A stretch of DNA of 64,000 nucleotides from Hypoxylon rubiginosum (Eukaryota > Ascomycota > Sordariomycetes > Xylariales > Hypoxylaceae). A model generated the notes under the pieces. It was given only the letters and a program-made list of their open reading frames with translations, searched no databases and was not told the origin of the DNA. Positions 10,344 through 20,279 of this stretch are shown here, piece after piece. Position numbers and translations under genes: made by a program. Positions within the stretch are counted from its first letter, which is position 1. Every line of letters begins with the position of its first letter. Where the stretch lies: contig CADCXA010000055.1 in the NCBI GenBank assembly GCA_902806565.1, forward strand, positions 124,001 to 188,000, written 5' to 3'.

Positions 10344-12970
10344 TCACCAGTGCCTCACGCAGAGGAGGTACTCGCTCATAGAATTCAGCAGGTTCCACGC
10401 GTCGCGGCGCTTCATGTCCTCGTGCAGGGCGACGCGCTCGAGCGGGCACCGACCGTTGAAGTACTTCCAGAAGACGGGCCAGGCGGCTCGAGGATTCAAG
10501 TTGGCCGCCGGAGCCTTTCCTCCCCCTAATCTTGCCCCTCCGCTGCTGCTACCACCACCACCACCACCGGCGGCGGTAGCGGCAGCAGTAGCGACGCGCT
10601 CGGGCAGCCGGCGGCCGATGGCCGAGAGGTAGCGGGACTCGCGCTCGCCGACGCGGCCGGCGTCGACGATGACGTAGGGGGACAGGTGGGCGAGGTGCGG
10701 GGCGTCATTGACGGAGGGGTGCGGGGTGGCGCGGGGAGGCGGGCGCCGCGCGTGGGCCGCGGCCTTCTCGGCGGCTTCGCGGTGCGCGCGCGTCGCCAGG
10801 CGGTCGAGGCGGGCTTGCTCGGCTGCTTGCTCGCCGGCGGTGGCGGTGGTGCTAGCGGTAGCAGTGGCGGTAGCGTTGGTAGCGGTAGTTGGCACAGTGG
10901 TTAGAGTAGAGGTGGAGCTAGTGGTAAGGGGTGGGGACCTAAGGGTCGCCGTGGACGAGGTCATGGATGCTGGGACTCCTGTCGGGCTGTGGGTGCCGAG
11001 GCTGGCTGAGGTGGAGGCGGCAGTGGTTCCAGGGGATAGGGGGGACTGCTGCTGCTGCTGCTGTTGATGGACATCGGCAGAGGAGGAAGGAGGAGGAGGC
11101 GAGGAAGAGGCCTGGGACGACTCGGAGTCGGGGGCGGAGGAGGAGCTGGTAGCGTCGGCCTCGGCGCGGGCGTCCTCGTCGTGCTGCTGGGCGGCGCGCA
11201 GCTCCTCGGCCTCGAGCTCGTAGTCGACCTCGTAGAGGATCTCGGGCCAGACGACGACGTAGGCGAAGGAGCAGAGCTGGGTGACCCAGCCGCCGCGCAT
11301 GAGCCAGGCGAGCATGGCGAGGTAGGTCGGCCGGTGGTTCTTGCTCGGGGCGAAGAGCTTATAGGCGCGGGGCGCGGCCGACAGGGCGGCGAGGAACTCG
11401 GGCAGCGGCGGCGCGAGGGGGAAGGCGCGGGCCCAGGCCTGGCTCGCGCGCGGCAGCCGGCTCATGTCGCTGTTGGGCGACAGCACGTACACGTCGCGCG
11501 CGTGCAGCGGCGGGATCGCGATGGCACGCCGCCAGAAGATGAAGTGCTGCGCGTACTTGCGGACCTGCGCCGGCGAGAGCGACGTGCCTTGTCCGATCTG
11601 GTGGAACCTATCGAGTATATACATATGTGAGTTTGTTTGATCCGTACAATAGTTAGTAGTTGGGGGATGAGAATAGAGCTGCGCTTACGACATGGTGGGC
11701 TTCGACAGCCGTACGAATTCGATCATGCCGGCCGTGGTCTCGTCCGGGTCGGCTTGGAGTTCCGCTATGATCTTCTTCTCGTCCGTCATGAGGAGCAGGG
11801 CGAAATTCTTGTCGAGGAAGCCGGGATCGTTGAGGCTGTCATCCTCGACGAAGGAATTCGCCGTGGTTATCCATAGTCCCTTGGATCCGCTCTCGTCGTC
11901 GGGAGGAAGGTCAGTGAGATAGAACGGTACAGGGATCTGGACCGAATGCGTGACGGTGCCTTCGGCCGTATCTAGCTGTAGTGCGGCGATCTTATTGTGA
12001 GAGACGGCCTCGTAGACGTCTTGCATGGACGCTGCTAGGGAAGATACATCCAAGATTTCCCTCCACAACGTGCTCATCTTGGTCTCTGCGTGTGATACAT
12101 TAGTTTCAATAGTCAAGAGGTAAGAAAACATAGCCATGGGCGCATACTTGCTTCTCGGCCCTTATCCTTTAATGCAAGGATCCTTTTCGACTCTTTCCAA
12201 ACGAAATCGCTCCTCTGTTGGCTATACTTGTAGGCCTTGTTAATCTTCTTGATGATGTGAAGATATAGGTTCTCAGACAGTTCCTTTGCCTCATGTTTCT
12301 TCGGGTTCAGGATGAAAACCAGGTTGAACATAGTCATGCCGCTCTTCTTCTCGTCAGCCTCATCCGGCGGGTTGGCCGTCGTGGTGGCATCTTCCGCCAT
12401 GTCCTTCGTCTCTATCTGCGGCACGTCGCTCGCGAGGATCGTGGACTCGCCATACTTACTGGCCGCGTCCGCGTTCTCAGGCGACTTGGGGGTTTGGTAT
12501 TTCGGCTGCTTCTTTTTCTTGCGCCATATGCCGTTTTCGGGCACGTATATGGGATACGAGGCGAAGCAGAGCTGCTCCAGCGAGACGTGGAAGAGCTTCT
12601 TGTGGAAAGCCCGGTTGGGGGTGAGCAGACTCTCGAGGTCTCTGGTGGGATAGCCGGCCACGTGCTCCCAAGGCACTATCTGAGAGCCACTCTCGGTTTC
12701 CAGGTGGTCGTCGTGATTCCAGTTCTGGAGGTCGACCGACTTGGGCAGCGAACCAGACGGTGCCTCGAAGGAAGGGTGGGTCATCTGATTAAGTAGTTCG
12801 TCGTCGTCATCCAGCTCGTCGCGCGGAGCGCTGTCACGAGAGGGCGAGGCGCATGGCTGCAGGATCCGAGGCGGGTAGTGGAAGACAAACAAAGGGCCAT
12901 CGCGCAGCCGGTTGACCACGAGCGCCACCCCGAGAAAGTTGGACGTGTTTGGTAGTATCGGGGAAGCCAT
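10344..12970 (-). CDS. NPR3: Npr3, GATOR1/SEACIT subunit
   Basis: Three exons on the minus strand: 12970-12148, 12085-11689 and 11607-10344, giving 827 residues. The N-terminus (MASPILPNTSNFLGVALVVN, then DGPLFVFHYPP) is the Npr3 longin-like start. The middle carries the conserved Npr3 blocks (SFHQIGQGTSLSPAQVRKYA; HFIFWRRA), and the C-terminus ends RRDAWNLLNSMSEYLLCVRHW without its final residue omitted from the family pattern. Npr3 pairs with Npr2 and Iml1 in the GATOR1/SEACIT complex on the vacuole, which restrains TORC1 when amino acids are scarce. A low-complexity Ser/Thr/Ala/Pro stretch with a short poly-Gln run lies at about 545-710, inside the GC-rich last exon. The start is the first in-frame ATG. 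Confidence 0.93.
11046..11063. repeat. CTG/CAG run coding poly-Gln in NPR3
   Basis: Six consecutive CTG triplets on the plus strand, read as CAG glutamine codons in Npr3. The next triplet (TTG on plus, CAA on minus) continues the run. Confidence 0.8.
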
Positions 12971-13494
12971 AGTCCCTAGATGCTGTGCTACAGATGGCGA
13001 CACAAGTCCCAGGTCTCAGATGTTATCACCAATCCCCCGAGCCCATGGGTAAGTGATGCGGTGCCCCGATGGGCATTTCAGTTTGTTCAGTGTAGCGTGT
13101 GGACTGTCTCGGGTTTCGTTTCATTATAGGAAACCCGAGTTACACACGAATCTGCGGTACACAAACTCAGTACAGAAATATAAACAATCGACGACTACCC
13201 AAACATCAAGTAGATGTTTAGATATATTGTGGTGTTCATGATGTTCACTAATAAAGTTGCATCTTTATTTATTTGTGTCTTATGGGTTATCACCTTAACC
13301 GTGCGTTGGTATTCAATTAACCGAGATGATGGAATATCCGGATGTTGCATTATTCCATCTTCGGATTTAAGCATACCCCCCTATAATGTACTCACTGACA
13401 TTCACATTCTGCAACAATTACGGCTTGCTACTGCGTATAAATTGTGGTTATATTAGGGTTCAACTATTTCAAATACTTCAACTGGGTATATAGA
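12971..13494. other. NPR3 promoter, AT-rich distal part
   Basis: The first 100 bases left of 13100 are the NPR3 upstream region. Beyond about 13130 the DNA becomes clearly AT-rich, up to about 14200. No gene is seen before the small ORF at 13495. Confidence 0.45.
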
Positions 13495-13659
13495 TCAGCG
13501 GTCAGGGGCAGGGTCATATTGAGTGATGATGCAAGCAGAGCATCGCTTATGGCCACAACCGATACGAGGGCAGTCGAAAGGGTGATAGATCATATCGATG
13601 TTACTTCTGCATTCACAGCAGTTCCAAGTAACGCTTATCTTGTTTTCTCCTTCACCCAT
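13495..13659 (-). CDS. Small zinc-ribbon-like protein
   Basis: 54-residue frame starting at an ATG (MGEGENKISVTWNCCECRSN). It has a dense metal-ligand pattern: W-x-C-C-x-C near residue 12, then C-x4-C-G-H-x-R-C-x-x-C. This resembles a class of very small, often lineage-specific fungal proteins with a tryptophan followed by two paired-cysteine knuckles. The open frame continues upstream without an ATG, so a 5' exon may be missing. It sits in an AT-rich patch unlike its neighbours. Function unknown; metal binding is inferred from the spacing only. Confidence 0.5.
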   Translation of the reverse strand: MGEGENKISVTWNCCECRSNIDMIYHPFDCPRIGCGHKRCSACIITQYDPAPDR

Positions 13660-14363
13660 TTTCAAATATGTTCTTCCTGTTGAGTTCAAGTAACGATATT
13701 GTAGCAGTAGTCTTTCCCTGTTTTTGGTTTCCTGAATGTAGTAGGAATAAGAGACGGATGAGAGGATGAGTGTAGAGAGAGAATTAGAAATGAGGGTGAA
13801 TACCTCATATAAATATACGTCTAATCTACAGGGCTTCGAGCAAATTCTTAAGGGGGAAAAAAACATGTTTATTGTCCAAATCACCAAGAAGGGCATTATC
13901 TGGTATACCTTAGTCAAAGGAGAGGTTGGAATAAGAAAATGGAACGAAATACCTGCATCAAGTCAGTCAATGGGCTTTCATGTCATAAGAAGTTATTTCT
14001 TGTCACCCTATATGATAAGTCACAAGAAGCTGTTTAAACAATGGAGCTTTAATATCCGACCTGAATATTTCTTTGTTCTCTGAGAGAACATTATGTCAAT
14101 GATATCCCGTCTCTATGTAATTCCCTTGTTATAGTAGAGAAGCCCTCCACTGGTCCCAATTCTATGTGCAACCCCAAAATCCTGCGCAAGGGGCACATAT
14201 CTATAGATGCCAGCCCAAATATACACTCAGAAAAGGATCATAGCCATTCGTGACGTCGTTCGACACGCCTCTGGATCTTCGGGATACCATATGCGTTCGC
14301 AGTTCAGCTGGAGAGAACGTAACTCAATCGCCACACTCTGTAAGCTAGGCCCTAGGCAGGTCT
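13660..14363. other. AT-rich intergenic patch
   Basis: AT-rich DNA between the small zinc-ribbon-like ORF and the 3' end of the GPI-type protein gene. No gene recognised. The frame at 13766-14083 looks random. Confidence 0.45.
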
Positions 14364-15170
14364 TCAAATATGCCCGCCCATGAGTCCTATCCCAACACCA
14401 GCGATGACCCCGGCTACACAGGCCGCGGTAGGTCGCGCTGCATGGTTTCCAGTGCCGATAACGAATCCCGCGGTGGTGCCGGCTTGGGTGCATTGGGAGC
14501 TCTGCAAGTTATAGCATGCCTCGGATGACAGACTCGAGCACACCGATGTAGCCGTCGCTGAAGGAAGCCCGGTGCCCGCCGTAGCAGCAATCGTCGTCCC
14601 GCCTCCTCCTGGGACGACGATAGTAACGCCCCACACCTCACCGTTCCCACCTCCTAAGCCCGAGACGCAGGCTTGGTAATTACTCGAGCATTGGCTGAGA
14701 GCCGACGAACACGCGACCGAATTGGCGAACGACGTCTGTATGTACGGGAAGGAAAAGTACGTGTTGCTGACGTAGGACACTGTAGGAGTCGGACCGGTCG
14801 GTGCTACCCCCGTGCAAGTAGCTCTGCAAATTCAACCAAGACATGTTAGTTTCAAGCTTCATAACACCAAGCTACCTTCTCGAGACGAAAAGGTCGGCGG
14901 GGGAGGTACGCACGAAGTAGGACAGCAGGCGGCTTGGTTGTGGGCATCCAGAGCGCATAGCTGACCATTCTCGCAGCAGGTGCCAGCAAAGGCGGCCCCA
15001 TACTGTTCACAGCTGAAATAATTATCGGGGCAATCGATCTGCCTCTTCTGGACGGGCGAATACTCCTCGAAGGCGCCGTACTCGAACGGGTTGAGGACGG
15101 GGTCCGCAAGGGCAAGGGTGGTCGCGGCTATCGAAGTGAGCGCGGCATATTGGTAGGGCGTCAACCGCAT
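14364..15170 (-). CDS. GPI-type cysteine-rich surface protein
   Basis: Two exons, 15170-14914 and 14823-14364, giving 238 residues. The intron uses the donor GTGCGT, the only one that keeps frame. A secretion signal is visible (MRLTPYQYAALTSIAATTLA). A Lys-Arg at the end of a short propeptide (SPVQKR before QIDCPDNYFSC) looks like a Kex2 site. The mature N-terminal part is cysteine-dense (GTCCENGQLCALDAHNQAAC). A second block (TVSYVSNTYFSFPYIQTSFA, then three Cys) is a recurrent signature in Sordariomycete cell-surface proteins. A Gly/Thr-rich linker leads to a hydrophobic C-terminal tail (CVAGVIAGVGIGLMGG) suited to GPI attachment. It probably sits on the cell wall or plasma membrane; the biological role is not known. 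Confidence 0.8.
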
Positions 15171-16175
15171 CTTCTGTCTAGGCTCTGATCGCAAAGCATC
15201 AAGTTGGGGGGGGACGATCACCTCCGCACTAGAAGGGGGGAGAGCTGGAGGTTTATAATTCGAGAGGATTATCGAGGCGAGCAAGATAAACAACTGGGCG
15301 AAGAAGATCGGGGTAGCTAGATCAGGTATGTGGTATCCAATTCACCGCCCACGATGAGTTGCAGACACGAGGTGGGGAGGGCTGATTGGTTGGCAGTACG
15401 CTACTGGCCTTGTTGGTATCGGTCGATGTTAGGTATGAATTGTTATAAGTAGCTAACTTATAGGTCGAGTTGATATGCACAGGATAGAGATGTTGAAATA
15501 TTTCATATCAAACTGCGATTTCGTTTTGAATAGGAGACTACCTAGGTAGGCTATCTGTTTTTAGCTTGGTCGAATCTTTACATCAGCTCACAAGTGACAA
15601 ATCAACTAGATTTGGAGACATCTTGGCGGTATAGATGTGATGTGATGTCAAGTTCATGTTATTTCGGGCAGCGGTTGTTCGCCCAGCAACGGCCCAACCG
15701 GAGAACAACGACCGATGTGGGGGAGAGGGGTCGAGGTACCTGATTTAAACAACCTCCGAGTCAACTTGGAACATTGGAGCTGTCATAATCATAATATGCA
15801 ATACTAATATTTTTATTAGTGTTCCAAGGTTATTTTCAATTGCAAGCTACCTTGTATAAGTGCCTATAACGATATGTCTTAGTTGGTGGCAGCTTTGATA
15901 CTTTCAATTGTAAAGGTTATGTAGATATGTTCACACTGTATTTTGCCACCCAATTTTAGCGCTACGGCACCTAAAATAGTTATCTCACATAGTAGAAAAT
16001 TAGAGATTAAGCACTGTCCCATCTAAAATTTCACTGCTTATAATCTTCATTCTCAAATCCTAGATAACAGGCCGCTTTAAGATGAACACATAGAAATCTC
16101 CGACATCTTTACACACGATTGGTATTAAATCATATTAAAGAGTCATCGGAGATAAACAAAACCCAGCCATTTCTC
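15171..16175. other. Divergent promoter region, GPI protein / COX19
   Basis: Intergenic between divergently read genes. AT-rich at 15770-16100. No gene, repeat or RNA recognised. Confidence 0.5.
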
Positions 16176-16655
16176 ATGAGTTCTTTCGGCAGCCCAGGCA
16201 CAGGTCCATATGCCGGGAAACCTACCCCGTACGTCCCTCCGCCCCTTTTCAAGAGAGAGGAACAAGACACTCATTCTCATCCAGGCCACAGCGCGGTAGC
16301 TTCCCATTAGATCACGATGGTTAGCCGGGTTGCGCCCATATCAATTCCCTCGTGTGCTGACGATGTATCATAATCATCATAGGCGAATGCAAGACTGTCA
16401 TGACCAAGTATCTCTCGTGCATCAAGAAGGTCAAGGGCATGAATGACGAGGAGTGCCGCCAGCTCGCCAAATCTTACCTGTCATGTCGCATGGACCGGTA
16501 TGTATCTAGCCCCATACCAAGCCGGCCTGGCCGTTTCTTACTGATTGTTTAGAAATCTCATGGCGAAAGACGACTTCAAGAACCTCGGCTTCGCGTCGGA
16601 GTCAGATACAGCAACCGCAACGACTCCACCGAACACTGAAAGTCAGGGACGGTAG
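16176..16655 (+). CDS. COX19: Cox19, twin CX9C copper/COX assembly factor
   Basis: Four exons: 16176-16228, a short second exon ending at 16319 (starting at 16300, or at 16292 with a different exon 1 donor), 16383-16497 and 16553-16655. The protein is about 96 residues (100 with the alternative). The core holds two CX9C motifs: [11 protein letters not shown] and [11 protein letters not shown], then the family's [17 protein letters not shown]. Cox19 works in the mitochondrial intermembrane space, where Mia40 folds it, and helps deliver copper for cytochrome c oxidase assembly. The boundary of exon 2 is uncertain: the better donor GTACGT gives PTP-FPLDHDG, while keeping the usual family residues [10 protein letters not shown] needs the weak donor GTCCCT. 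The C-terminal tail is Thr/Ser-rich and variable. Confidence 0.88.
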
Positions 16656-17394
16656 CACCAGGGCGAGCATGTGCGAGTGAAGTCGCCTTGCCAAGCATCA
16701 CACGGGGCGAACCCGTGTGATCGGGGCCTCCCAAGCGCAGCTGCAGATACCCGGCCGACTGCAGCATTTACCAATACGATTTTATCTAAGCGGTTCGGTG
16801 GAAAGCGATCTCGCCCATCCTGGAGGGAGTCATGAGGTCTTACATGTGGGATCTAACCAAGATCCGCTGTATTATAGGTAAAGGGGACAGACATGTTGAA
16901 CCGGCGAGTGTATATATGAGATATGGTATATAATGGTTTCACGAAGCACTCCTATTTTGCAAGCGAGCTGACAACTCAGATCCTCTATACCAACTGCTTA
17001 CAGCTTCAACAATCTCTATCTTATTAATATATCTTTTTCTAGATAGACCTTGTTGCGTCTCTTAGCGAATTTAACAATCCGAGGTTGCATATTATAACTA
17101 GCCTATCGCTCTCGGTTCATTTACTTTGATATTTATAGGGTTCTAGACGTTATGTCCGATCAATTCCCAGGCCTGGCTATAGAATTCCCGGGGCCCGGTG
17201 CCGGACTGTTCAGTGGGACGACTGTTTAGAGACCGGGATTTCATCAAGTGAATATGGTCCATACCTAGTTGCTTCTTTCTTAGCTGTATTTATGTTATTT
17301 TTATATTTTTTATCTCTTCCCTTCGTATTGAGATTATGAGCAGCGGATTGTGAATTTCCTTAAGACCGACTAGAAGGAAGGGTTCGAATACAGC
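16656..17394. other. COX19 3' flank and promoter of fused CoA-ligase gene
   Basis: No gene recognised. AT-rich in 16900-17110 and 17280-17320. A stretch GGTTCGAATA at 17381-17390 recalls a tRNA B-box but has no tRNA around it. Confidence 0.45.
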
Positions 17395-20084
17395 ATGCTC
17401 CGCAGCGTCTCACGAACCCGGGTTTCCGGATTAGGCCAACTGCCGAGGCATCTTGTAGTTAACGTATCTCATCGCCGTTGCTCGGCCTACGACTCGACTT
17501 TGAAGAACCTCAAGATCGGTAGCCATACAAGAGTCATCTTCCAAGGATTTACAGGTTCATCTCTCTTGCATGAAAACGCACACATACTCTTGCAGTAGAA
17601 CTTGTACTCACACGAACTTAGGGAAACAGGCGAGTCAAGCCAGCCATCATATTTCTGTCTCATTCAGTGTAGTTGTGGAAGACCAGCTGGCAGTTTTCAA
17701 TGGCAATTTGCAGAACGTGCCTTAGAGTAACCATCTGCAAAGACTAACCTACATTCCAATCAAGTAGGCTACGGCGAACGCCCGCGAGTCTCTAGAATGG
17801 GGTACCAAGATCATAGGAGGCGTAACGCCGGGCCGTGAGGGCGAGCACCTGGGCCTACCCGTCCTGCCCAACGTCCGCAAGGTACGATACCATCATCGGG
17901 ACGCTAGAATTTTGGTAAACGAAATAACAACTAAGATATTTCATGTGCGTAGGCTATGGAAGTCCTAAAACCCGACGCCACGGGTATCTACGTAGCAGCG
18001 CACCGAGCCACTGGTGCCATAGAGGAGGCCATCGAGGCTGAGGTGCCGCTTATTGTCGCTGTCGCGGAGCATATTCCCTTGCACGATATGCTTCGAGTAA
18101 GTAGCATCTTCCGCGAGCCGCTAATATCAATCGTAGAACAGCAAGGTGGAATAAGGTAGAGATAGAGCTGACAATATGGTATTTTAGATTCACTCGATAC
18201 TAAAGACGCAGTCCACCTGTAGACTAGTCGGCGCAAACTCGCCTGGCATCATATCAGCTGTCGGAAAATGTAGAATAGGTCAGTAGACCTAAACATGTCT
18301 CCATCTGTAATCATTAGCTTAAAGCAATCCCTCCAGGTTTCCAGCCCTTGCCATGCTTTGAGCCTGGGAGAATAGGGATCGTGGCAAGATCAGGGACATT
18401 GAGTTACGAGAGTACGTTTTACCACAACCCTCTCGCTCTTCAACGTCTGATACCCTTTATCAGCTGCTGCCTCTACTCTCAGATCAGGCCTAGGTCAAAG
18501 CATGTGTATAGGCGTCGGCGGGGATATCCTCCCAGGTACAAGCATAAGGGAGGGACTACAAATCCTCGTCGAGGACAACGACACGGAAGGCATCGCATTG
18601 ATAGGTGAGATCGGGGGAGATGCGGAGCTGGAGGCTGCGGATTGGATCAGGGAATATCGCGCCAAGACTACAAATCCGAAGTGAGTGTTTCCAGACATTA
18701 AACCAAAGTACTAGGATTGATCCTGATGCTCGGAATAGACCAATCGCCGCACTCATTGGGGGTGTGAAGGCGGTCCCGGGACGAATCATGGGCCACGCTG
18801 GAGCATTTGCTCTACCCGGCGAGCCTTCGGCCCTGGACAAAATCGAAGCTCTCAAGGGAGTAGGTGCCGCCATAGTCAATCATCCGTCGAGGTTCGGGCC
18901 AGTGCTGAAATCCATGCTGAGTGGATCAACGCCTACCGGTGCCGGTGTGGCTACTTCAGGCGGCATCTCGCAGCGAAGAGAAATGCATACAATAGCCCGC
19001 CGGCCCGTATCAGCTCGACTAGTACTACCCAAGGGAGTTAACAGCCAAAAGCGAACATTATATATCACCCAGAGTGCTGCTTTCGATCTCCTGCGACGGC
19101 ACGGAGTCTCGATCGCCGAGAAGGCCAACCCAGGTGCTCAGAAGCTGCTCGCGGTAACCGTCAACCGATCCACGAGAAGCCCCTGCGTAATCGCCTCCCC
19201 GTCCAGCGACGCGTCCGAGGCGGCAAAGTTCGACTTCGCCTACGGCGCAAGCGGAAACCCCGACGTCTCCGTAGCAGCCATAGCCGAGCACATGAGACTC
19301 GACGCGAGCTCCGCCGACTCCCTCGGGCAAGCGATCAACGCGCTCGTCGCCGTCTTCACGGAAAAGGAAGCCTTCCTCCTCGAGACGCGGGTCGTACCTA
19401 ACAACAATGGCGACCGCACGACGATCGAGCTCGCGGCGGCGCGCTTCGGATTCGACGACGCGGCGTTCCGGAGCTGCGGGCGGCAGGCGGACGCGCAGGG
19501 GCTGCGGGACGCGGTAGCCGAGGACCCGGCCGAGGTCGGCGTCGTCGAGAAGGACGGCATCGTGTACATCAAGCTGGAAGACGGCGACATCGGCACGCTG
19601 GTCAATGGCGCCGGCCTGGCCATGAACACCGTCGACGCGCTCGCCGACGCCGGCGGCCGCGCGGCGAACTTCCTGGACACGGGCGGCAAGGCCACGAGCG
19701 AGACGGTCAAGCGCAGCTTCGAGGTTATACTGACGGATCCGAGAGTAAAGGTTTGCTTCCCCTTTTTTTCCTACTCCTTTTTGCTCCGCCTAACTAGGTA
19801 CTTGGCCCCTTCTTCTGCTGATAACAGGGTTGTCGTTCCTACAGTGCGTATTCGTAAACATCTTCGGCGGCCTGACGCGCGGCGACATGATCGCTGACGG
19901 CGTTGTCATGGCGTTCCGGGATCTGCAGATGTCGGTTCCGGTCGTGGTGCGGATTCGCGGCACGAACGAGAAGGAGGGCCAGAGAATCATCGCCGAGAGC
20001 GGGTTGCCGCTGTTCGCCTTCGATGATTTCGACGAGGCGGCTGCGAAAGCAATCGAGCTGGCGAAGAAAGGACTGCACCTATAG
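17395..20084 (+). CDS. Succinyl-CoA-ligase-like alpha/beta fusion
   Basis: Nine exons: 17395-17554, 17622-17629, 17768-17881, 17953-18096, 18188-18278, 18337-18411, 18464-18680, 18739-19750 and 19845-20084; 686 residues. After a mitochondrial-type leader (MLRSVSRTRVSGLGQLPRHL), residues 40-340 are a full SCS alpha subunit: VIFQGFTGKQATANARES, PGREGEHLGLPVLPNV, ANSPGIISAVGKCRIG, ALIGEIGG, and the phospho-histidine in GRIMGHAGAFA (about H289). A linker leads to a beta-like part. It starts like the beta N-terminus (LYITQSAAFDLLRRHG), then lacks about 85 residues including the ATP-grasp lysine and GGRGK loop, and the EINPL and LDGK segments are replaced. The C-terminus is well kept (VNGAGLAMNTVDALADAG, NFLDTGG, FVNIFGG). 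Canonical SCS makes ATP or GTP from succinyl-CoA in the TCA cycle. This fusion probably cannot bind nucleotide normally, so its reaction is unknown. Intron 2 has GC-AG ends. Confidence 0.85.
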
Positions 20085-20279
20085 AGTCGAGTTGCTTACA
20101 GAGCGTTGTTAAATCACCAGGCATCACTGAAAGCCAATTATAGGACCTCGTGGACTTGAAGAAAAATGGAAAGCAAACGAAGCAGCCGGTCTATATAGGT
20201 ATATTGTTCCTAATCTGGGACTGCTTTTAGTACGCCGAATATTGAATTTTGAGGTTCCTACGTGACTAGCTGTGCAGCG

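Noticed and set aside
11064..11630. 188-codon Gly/Arg-rich plus-strand frame
   Set aside because: Antisense of the NPR3 last exon, caused by high GC.
17381..17390. tRNA B-box-like GGTTCGAATA
   Set aside because: No A-box, acceptor stem or terminator around it; it lies just before the CoA-ligase start codon.
17395..20084. Two separate genes, SCS alpha then SCS beta
   Set aside because: The large exon 18739-19750 runs without stop or splice signal from the alpha phospho-His motif into the beta-like part, and no promoter-like gap or new ATG context lies between them.
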